From a virus: 49,405 bases of DNA. Where the stretch lies: IMG/VR virus record IMGVR_UViG_3300038825_001329, positions 1-49,405 of that record; one strand, given 5' to 3'. Below the pieces are notes generated by a model. That model did not search any database, was not told the DNA's origin, and saw only the letters and a program-made list of their open reading frames with translations. Both the position numbers and the translations under genes were made by a program. Positions 31,809-39,300 of this stretch are shown here, in pieces. How positions within the stretch are numbered: the stretch's first letter is position 1; each line of letters opens with the position of its first letter.

Positions 31809-32872
31809 TGGCAATGATACTCAAACAATCGACAGTTGTAGACGTGCTTATTGGCCCGTTTGTGGACATTACAAACGGCGCGGATGCTGAACTCAGCGAA
31901 ACGCCAGCAGTGAAACTATCCAAAAATGGCGCTGCATTAGCTGCTAAGAACGACGTGATAGTGCCGAGCCATAGCGCAGATGGCTATTACATCTGTGACC
32001 TGAACGCGACCGACACTAATGCGGCTGGTACGCTAGTGCTCACTGTCGCAGCCAGTGCAACGGCGCTGCCGGTGCGGCATGAGTTTCAGGTAGTCGCGGC
32101 CAACGTTTATGACTCGCTCTACGCAGCCAGTGGCACTGATATCTTGCAGGTCGAAACGACGACAAACAGCGACAAGACCGGCTACAGCATCAGCGGCGCT
32201 AAGACCACCCTAGACGCACTGAACGACATTGCCGCTACAGACATCGTCAGCAGCGGTGCAATCACGACCAGTGCGGGCGCGGTCAGCAACGTTACGACCG
32301 TGGCGACAACAACTACAAATACCGATATGCGCGGTACTGATAGTGCGTTATTAGCCGCCAGCGCGCCGACAAACTTTGGCGACATGGCAATAACCGCGAC
32401 TACTGGGCGCGTTACTGTCGGAACCAACAGCGACAAGACCGGCTACAGCATTAGTGGCGCTGTTAACACCCTGGATGCGCTAAACGACATCGCTGCAACA
32501 GACATTGTCAGCGGCGGTGCCATCACGACCAGTGCGGGCGCAGTCAGCAATGTGACCCTGGTAGCGACTACCACGACCAACACTGACATGCGAGGGACTG
32601 ATAGCGCCAACACTCAGGCGGGTCTTTCCACGTCTGCTGAAATTGCAGCGCTGAATGACTTGTCCACGACCGACATTTTGGGAATGGCATATGAAGGCAG
32701 CGAAGACTTCCAAGACTTCTTGCGGCTGATGCGCGCAGTCTTACTGGGTAAAACCACAGGCGCAGGCACCGGCACTGAGAACTTCCGTGACGAAGGCGAT
32801 ACTAAGAATCGAGTTGTATCGAGTATTGACGCCAACGGCGACCGTACAGCAATAACTACTGACGCGACGTAA
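31805..32872 (+). CDS. Repeat-containing fibre or stalk protein
   Basis: 355 residues. The N-terminal domain (IGPFVDITNGADAELSETPA, VKLSKNGAALAAKNDVIVPS, DGYYICDLNATDTNAAGTLV) is a beta sandwich seen in several phage fibre proteins. It is followed by two near-identical 61-residue repeats starting NSDKTGYSISGA and ending NTDMRGTDSA, then a helical C-terminal segment (SEDFQDFLRLMRAVLLGKTT) and a short GTENFRDEGDTKNRV turn. The repeats look like a fibrous shaft. The next gene begins at its stop. Confidence 0.7.
   Translation: MMAMILKQSTVVDVLIGPFVDITNGADAELSETPAVKLSKNGAALAAKNDVIVPSHSADGYYICDLNATDTNAAGTLVLTVAASATALPVRHEFQVVAANVYDSLYAASGTDILQVETTTNSDKTGYSISGAKTTLDALNDIAATDIVSSGAITTSAGAVSNVTTVATTTTNTDMRGTDSALLAASAPTNFGDMAITATTGRVTVGTNSDKTGYSISGAVNTLDALNDIAATDIVSGGAITTSAGAVSNVTLVATTTTNTDMRGTDSANTQAGLSTSAEIAALNDLSTTDILGMAYEGSEDFQDFLRLMRAVLLGKTTGAGTGTENFRDEGDTKNRVVSSIDANGDRTAITTDAT
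32165..32608 (+). repeat. Two 183-bp direct repeats (32165-32347 and 32426-32608)
   Basis: Each unit begins aacagcgacaagaccggcta and ends near actgatag(t/c)gc. Most differences are at third codon positions, so the protein copies are nearly identical while the DNA has drifted. They are separated by 78 bases. The array can expand or contract by recombination and so alter fibre length. Confidence 0.88.
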
Positions 32873-32873
32873 T

Positions 32874-33392
32874 GTGCTTCAGCATCTTGGTCAAGGACAT
32901 TTTGATACCGGACAATTCGGGCAGCAGCATCTGTCGCCCGAGCCAGGCGCGGCCGTTGCCGCTTTGCGTCATCCGCGCCTTGCACACCTGGGTCAAAAGC
33001 ATTTCGACCAAGATCACTTTGGCGTCGCGCTTTCGGGTGCAACAGGCCCGACTGCTCGACTTGAGCACCCGCGTCTTGCGCATCTTGGCCAGCAGCATTT
33101 CGACCAGGACCATTTTGGCGTTGCGTTATCTGGCGTTACGCCGCCGCCGGGACCATCCGGCGAAGCTGGGGATACGTTCCCGATTGGCTGGAAAAGTGAG
33201 TTTCCTTACGCCACGTTTGCGCTGGGCTGGGTCAATCGTGCGGTTGCGCCAGAGCCTGAGCCGGGGCCACTTCCCGTCGGCGGCATGGGGATGCCGATAT
33301 TTAGGCGCGGCATTGACAAGGCGCCGCACGGCGACGACGACGAAGTGCTGATGTACGTCATACGAAAATTTTTGGAGCGCGTTGACCCATGA
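32874..33392 (+). CDS. His/Gln-rich repeat protein (HLGQxHFDQDHFG repeats)
   Basis: 172 residues from GTG 32874, overlapping the previous stop region. The first third consists of variations on HLGQ-x-HFD-x-x-(H/Q)FG; two good copies at residues 33-56 and 65-88 read HPRLAHLGQKHFDQDHFGVA-type and lie 32 residues apart, and a degenerate copy opens the protein. The rest contains FPIGWKSEFPYATFALGWVN and a Pro/Gly hinge, then FRRGIDKAPHGDDDEVLMYV and a terminal helix. A competing frame (32872-33351) is low-complexity and Arg/Leu/Ser-biased. The function is unknown; the regular His spacing might bind metal. It overlaps the polyvalent gene by ATGA. Confidence 0.72.
   Translation: MLQHLGQGHFDTGQFGQQHLSPEPGAAVAALRHPRLAHLGQKHFDQDHFGVALSGATGPTARLEHPRLAHLGQQHFDQDHFGVALSGVTPPPGPSGEAGDTFPIGWKSEFPYATFALGWVNRAVAPEPEPGPLPVGGMGMPIFRRGIDKAPHGDDDEVLMYVIRKFLERVDP
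32970..33137 (+). repeat. Tandem 72-bp coding repeats, period 96 bp
   Basis: Units at 32970-33041 and 33066-33137, both encoding HPRLAHLGQ(K/Q)HFDQDHFG VALSG (24 residues). They differ mainly by silent changes, so the amino-acid pattern is under selection. A third, weaker unit lies at about 32883-32935. Confidence 0.82.
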
Positions 33393-36300
33393 GTCTAGAT
33401 ACCTGCCTGGAATCGCTGAACTTCGACCCAGAAGATGCGGCCGAGCTACAGCAGCTTGCCGTTCGGTCTGCTGATGACGCGGGCGCAGTCGATTCGTATA
33501 TAGCTGGATTGCAAGCGGATGAGCAAAGTATTCGCGACCAACTAACGGACCAAGGCATAGACGCTCAGCCTCAAACGCTGGAGCAGGCCGCGCAAGAAAT
33601 CGACGAGCTTGTTGCGGACGCAACCGAAGGCCTGACAAGCGGCCAGCTTGAGCAGCTTGACGCCGCGATAGAAGAGGACGCAGGGCTGCTCGCGCCAATT
33701 CTTTTTCAGCGCTACGAAATGCTCGACTCAGAAGCGGACCAGCAGCGCCCTGACGGCACGCACCCGTTTCAAATGTCTACTAGGGTGCCTACAGGGAAAG
33801 ACACCGCGGGAGAGGCTGTACAGGCCGTTCATGACGGGCAGCCGCTTTCGATTGGGATAGATCAAATTTTGCAACTGGCGCCGCCCGCGCTGGAAAAGAT
33901 TGCGTCTGTGCTTAGGTCAACGCCTGGATTTAAGACGCAATCAAACGACCCGACCGCAGTTATCGAAGAGGCGGTCGAGCATGTTGTCGACAACCTCACA
34001 TGGCTGCACGACCTCGTGCTTGACCAATACCCCGAGTATATCGAGCGCAGCCACAAGTGGTACGACGGCGCTCGCCGAATAACGACGGAGTGGTCAAAGA
34101 TATACGGAGTGCCGGACCGCGCAGTCGCTGCGGTCCTGGCATCCCTTAGCCCTCAAATGGATTGGTTTAAGAATGTCACGCTGGCGCAGCGCGTTTTAGA
34201 TATTCATTCGCATCTTACGACTGGCAACACGGTCAACATGCCTGCGCTGGATTCGATGAAGGCGTATGCAGAAAGCAAATACGCTCCAAGAAAAAGGCCA
34301 AAGAACTGGGCCAAAAAAAGCGCCAAGAAAAAAGCTGAGTGGTTGGCTGAAGAGCGCGGCAATGCTATTAAGCTTCGTCAGCATAGAGATTTATTTTCCG
34401 GCGAACTACGGTACGTCGATATACCTGAAGGCAAAGAGGGCGACATTCAGCGGGCGATGTGGCTGCGTGCGTATGACGAAGCCGAGAACCCAAAACAATA
34501 CAGGCTAGTCACGCCAGAAGGGGCTTTTGGGGAGTTGGCGCTCGCCGACGACGGAGTGACGCCATTAAAAGCAGGCTGGGGGTCTTTTCGCGAAATAGGC
34601 AAAGCCATCGCCGTACTGCGAGACCCGTCTGTCGAAGGCATTAGTTCGTACATTGGGAACGAGCACAAAGTACGCAATTTTTACAACAATATTCTATCGC
34701 CAAATAGCCCCTATGGCGAAGTGACCATTGACACGCATGCCGTTGCCGCTTCCTGGCTGCTGCCATTAGGTGGTTCCGACACGCCTGTCATACAGAATTT
34801 TGGTGGAGCAGGCGCCCCCAAGAATGCGGTGACCGGGTCCGCTGGAGTTTATGGTGTTTTGGCAGAGGCCCATAGGCGGGTAGCCAATAATCCTCGGATT
34901 GCCCGCTTACCCAGGCAAGTTCAGTCTATTACCTGGGAGGCAATTCGTAGTATATTCCTACCTTCGTTCAAGAATAACGTAAACAAAGCCGCCGTTGAGG
35001 CGATTTGGGCGCAATACGAGCGCGGCGCCATTAGCAAAGATGCTGCGCGCTCACAAATATTGGAGATAGCAGGTGGACTTCGGGCACCAAAGTGGGCATC
35101 CAGCGACGACAGCAGAGATACAGCATCTGATCCGTCACGGACTGCCAGTTACGATGGAGAACTGGCTCAATCTAATATTCGATCCAGACAATATGCCGAG
35201 GGGCTCGGCGCTACGGGCGTACCTATTGGAGACGGGGACGCCCTGGGAATTGGACCCCAAATCAAACGGACCCTCTACCAGCGAGATAATAATGGACAGG
35301 CGCAACCGGATGAACGACCCGACAGCGACCGACCTGGACGAGGAAGCTTGGCAGATGCGCCTGTATCGGCAGAGCAGGGGGCGGTTCGGCTCACCGGGCA
35401 GAACGGCAGGTCGCGTCTCAAAGGATTAGAGAAGGGCAGCCCCGGCGCGGTTCCGGGGCTTCGCGAAGCAGCGGCAGACTACGCACGCAAGGCGGGCATA
35501 GAGCATGACCACCAGGCAGAATATGCAAAAATAGATGCAGAGCTGGCGCAGCGTATTGCGCAGGCATACGAAGACATGCAGCACGCGCCCAATGACCCGG
35601 CCGTGCAAGCGTCTTACGACGCCATGATTCGCGAAACCCTTGCCCAGTACGAATACATTCTGGAGCTGGGCTATACATTTAGCCCAATGGTAGAGGGTTT
35701 CGAGAACGTATACCCGACAGTGAACGAAGCGCTTGAAGACATGAGCGTCAACAAGCATTTGTGGTTCTTCCCTACTGACTTTGGCTACGGCACAAACGAA
35801 GACGGCACGCTAGGACAAATTGACGACAGCGAGATAGCGGAAAACCCACTGCTGGCTTGGACTGATTACGAGATAAACGGTCAGCGGCTACGCGCTAACG
35901 ATGTGTTTCGCATTGTTCACGATGTGTTTGGTCATGGCCTGGAAGGCAGTTTGTTTCGCGGCCGTGGAGAAGAGAACGCGTGGCAGGCGCACATTCGCTT
36001 GTACAGCGACGAAGCGGCAGGGGCCGTCACGTCAGAGACGAGGGGCCAAAACAGTTGGTTGAATTTTGGCCCGTCGGGCGAAGCAAACCGCACGGCATCA
36101 ACCGAAGACACTGTATTTGCCGAGCAGAAAATTGGGTTAATGCCAGAATGGACTTGGCGAGAAGGTAGGGCAGTTAATGAAAGCGAAGCAAAGCAAACGC
36201 ATGAAGAACGAAGATCAATTCTCGAAGCCAACGCCGCAATCGAAAGAACAGCACCTGCGCCAGTTACGAGACGCGAACAGGCCGTCTTCGGTTTACGAAG

Positions 36301-39300
36301 ACGATTTGTTGATGAAAGCAGCGGACGAATTAGGGGCGTCACCGGAGGACGTAGCAGAGATGGCGAGAATGGCAGGCTGGTAGCCAGCGACGAATTAGTC
36401 AGTGCATTTACTCAGTCTGGCTTTTCCGCGCCCGCCGTGGTTGAAGCGGACGCGGCCACATTCGTTAAGCTCATCGAACAAAGCAAAGCCGAGAGCAAAT
36501 TCGGCGCAGCCGTGTACGTGTATCCTGAGTCTGCGTACAAAGACATGCAGCTATGGGTTACCGACGACGGCAAGGCTGGATTTGCAGTTAAGCCGGACGG
36601 CGACATTGTGTCTGTGTTTAACCTGCAAGGATCGCCTCACAAGGGGGTGGTGCCGTACTTCCTAGCTCTAGCGGTTCATCAAGGCGGCACCAAGCTAGAT
36701 GCTTTTGACACAATTCTACCCTACCTGTATGCGGCGTCTGGATTTATCGAAGTTGGCCGAGACACCTGGAACGAAGAGTACAAGCCCGATGGCTGGGACT
36801 ACAAAACGTTTGAGGGCTTTAGTTTTGGGCGACCCGGCGTGGTTTACATGGAAAACCGAAACGCCGAGCAGCCGTACAGGTCTGAGGCCGATTTAACTCG
36901 CACGCTATTCCAACCGGCATTCCACGGCACACCGCACAAAGTAGACCGGTTCTCACTCCAAAAGATTGGCACCGGAGAAGGCGCCCAAGCGTACGGGTGG
37001 GGACTCTATTTTGCGGAGAGTCAGGACACGGCCGAGAGTTATCGAGACTTTCTTAGCCCCATGAGAATTGAGGTTGAAGGTCACATCTGGGACAGCGAGA
37101 ACCCAAGGCACCATGCCGTGCAGGCGTATCGCGCAAGTGGCTTTGACGCGGTCCTGGCTGCTGCCGAGCTTAACAAAGATGCCGACAACATGGAGGCCCA
37201 CCTGCGAGAGGTAGGCGGCTGGGACTTTGCATCAGCGACAAAAAAGTTTGTCGAAAGGGACCGAGCAGCTGCGGCTATCCTAGAAGCAGAGGGCGTCCCA
37301 GCCCATGAGCAAATATCAACGGGCAACATCTACACGGTAGACATTGCAGACGGCGCCGTTGAAAACATGCTGGATTGGGATGCGCCGCTGAGCGAGCAGC
37401 CGGAAGCGGTAAGAGCGCATTTGCCTGATTTAATTGCGCCAAACAGAGATGAGCTTTTAAGCACACTTCAAGACTTGTTCGATACGCAGGCCCCGCCTGG
37501 ATATTCGCAAGAGCGCTTTGATCGGGTTGTGCAAGAGGCGCTAGAGTTCGGTGGCTATGGCGACGAGTTCGGCACGAGTGTATGGGACGAAATAAACGAG
37601 GCCACGGGCGGGTTTATTGATGGGGAATCCGAGTTTGCGCGCATTGGCGACACTATTTCGCCAAGTGATACAGGAAGGCAACTTTATCAACTACTGGATT
37701 CGTCTCTCGGCGGCGCTGACAAGGCTTCCGCTCGCCTCAACGAGCTAGGCATCCCTGGCATCAAGTATTGGGATAGTGGTAGTCGCGCAGCAGGCGAAGG
37801 CACGCGCAATTTTGTGGTGTGGGATGAAGACGCCATCACAATGTTGCAGGAAAACGGGCAGCCGGTTGCTGACCAAGAAAAGAGCGCGATACTGAATCAG
37901 CCTGCTACTGCAACAGCGGAAGCTGACCCACTTGGCTCAACCGAGTTTCAGCCAGAAAAAACTATCATCACGCTATTTGAGCGCGCAGACAAATCGACGT
38001 TCTTGCATGAAAGCGGGCATGTTTTTGTGGCGCTGATAGAGCGCATGGCATTGGCGCCAAACGCGCCGCAGCGAATCAGAGACATTTACACCGACATGCT
38101 AAAACTCGTGGGCGCACAAAGCGCTTACGACATGGATGCGTTCGACCCGACCAAAACAAAAGAGGAGCGAAAGGCGGCAGAAGAGCGGCAAGAAATATTG
38201 GCGCGCTCATTTGAAAAGTATTTGATGGAGGGCAAAGCGCCAAGCCCGCGGCTCAAAACAGCATTTGCCACGTTCCGCCGTTGGCTCACTTTTATTTACA
38301 CGCGGTTGCGCAGACTGGGTACAACCTTGTCGCCGGAGATCAATGACGTTTTTGACAGGATGTTGGCGACCGATGAAGAGCTGCAGATGATGCGCGAAAG
38401 CGCAGGCATCGACGTTAATGCGTCGCCAACGATTGCGGCCATGATGGAAGGTCCAGAGGCCGCGGCTTACTTGGCTGCAAAAGACGAGTCTGAAGAACTA
38501 GACCGAGAGCGCTTATTGCAGGTCGAGGCAGAGTTGGAGCAGGCCGAGAAAGAGGCCGCATGGCAGGCCGCCTATGAGGCGGAGCGGAAGCAAGTAGCTG
38601 CAGAATTGTGGGCTATGCCGCAATACAAGGCTTGGCTATTCCTGACTGGCGGCACGCTGCCTGCTGAGTCAGATGCGCCGATAGGGCGGCTTAAGTTGCG
38701 TCAAAGGCTGCAAGGCCAGCGCCTCGACAAAAAAGCGCTGACCGACGCTGGCTTTTCGGCGAAAGAACTTGCGGCCATTCCAAGAGGGCCACGCGGCAAG
38801 GCTGTGTACACTCCCAATGGTGCGAGCCCGGAGCTTTTGGCCTCAGCCCTTGGCTACGAAGATGGCGCCGCCCTGGTGGCCGCCATGCGAGATTTGGCGC
38901 CACCGCAAGACATTATTGATAATGAGTCTGCAAAGCGCGTTAGGCAGAAACTTGGAGACCCCGCGAACGACGGTACGCGAGAGCGGCTTATCCGTGAGGG
39001 GCTATATCACGAGGCGCGTCAAAAGGTAATTTTGGCCGAGCTAAACGCGCTCGCAAAGATTGCCGGCAAGCCAAAGACAACACGAGTTTTGGCCAAGGCA
39101 ATGGCGGATGAGATTATTAGCCTGACGCCATTGCGCGACTTGCTGTCGCCGCTGAAATATGAGGCGGCGTCAGTACGTCATGCACAAGAGGCAGAAAGAC
39201 GTGCCGCGGCGGGCGACACACTGGGGGCTTACGAAAGCAAGCAGCTGCACTTGCTTAACCATGAGATGTTTCGAAAAGGCTTAAAGATTCGCGATGAAGT

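Noticed and set aside
32872-33351. 159-residue ORF overlapping the HFG-repeat gene
   Set aside because: Arg/Leu/Ser-biased, no ribosome site; the 32874 frame has clear protein repeats and silent drift.
16978-33392. Diversity-generating retroelement as in BPP-1
   Set aside because: No reverse transcriptase gene and no template/variable repeat pair was found, despite BPP-1-like features such as the Bbp19-like gene.
34266-34508. Nested 80-residue ORF in the polyvalent gene
   Set aside because: No ribosome site, and the host frame here is the conserved first domain.
36402-36665. Third nested ORF in the polyvalent gene
   Set aside because: Ser/Thr/Leu/Arg-biased, no good ribosome site, and it lies over a conserved GNAT-like domain rather than a linker.
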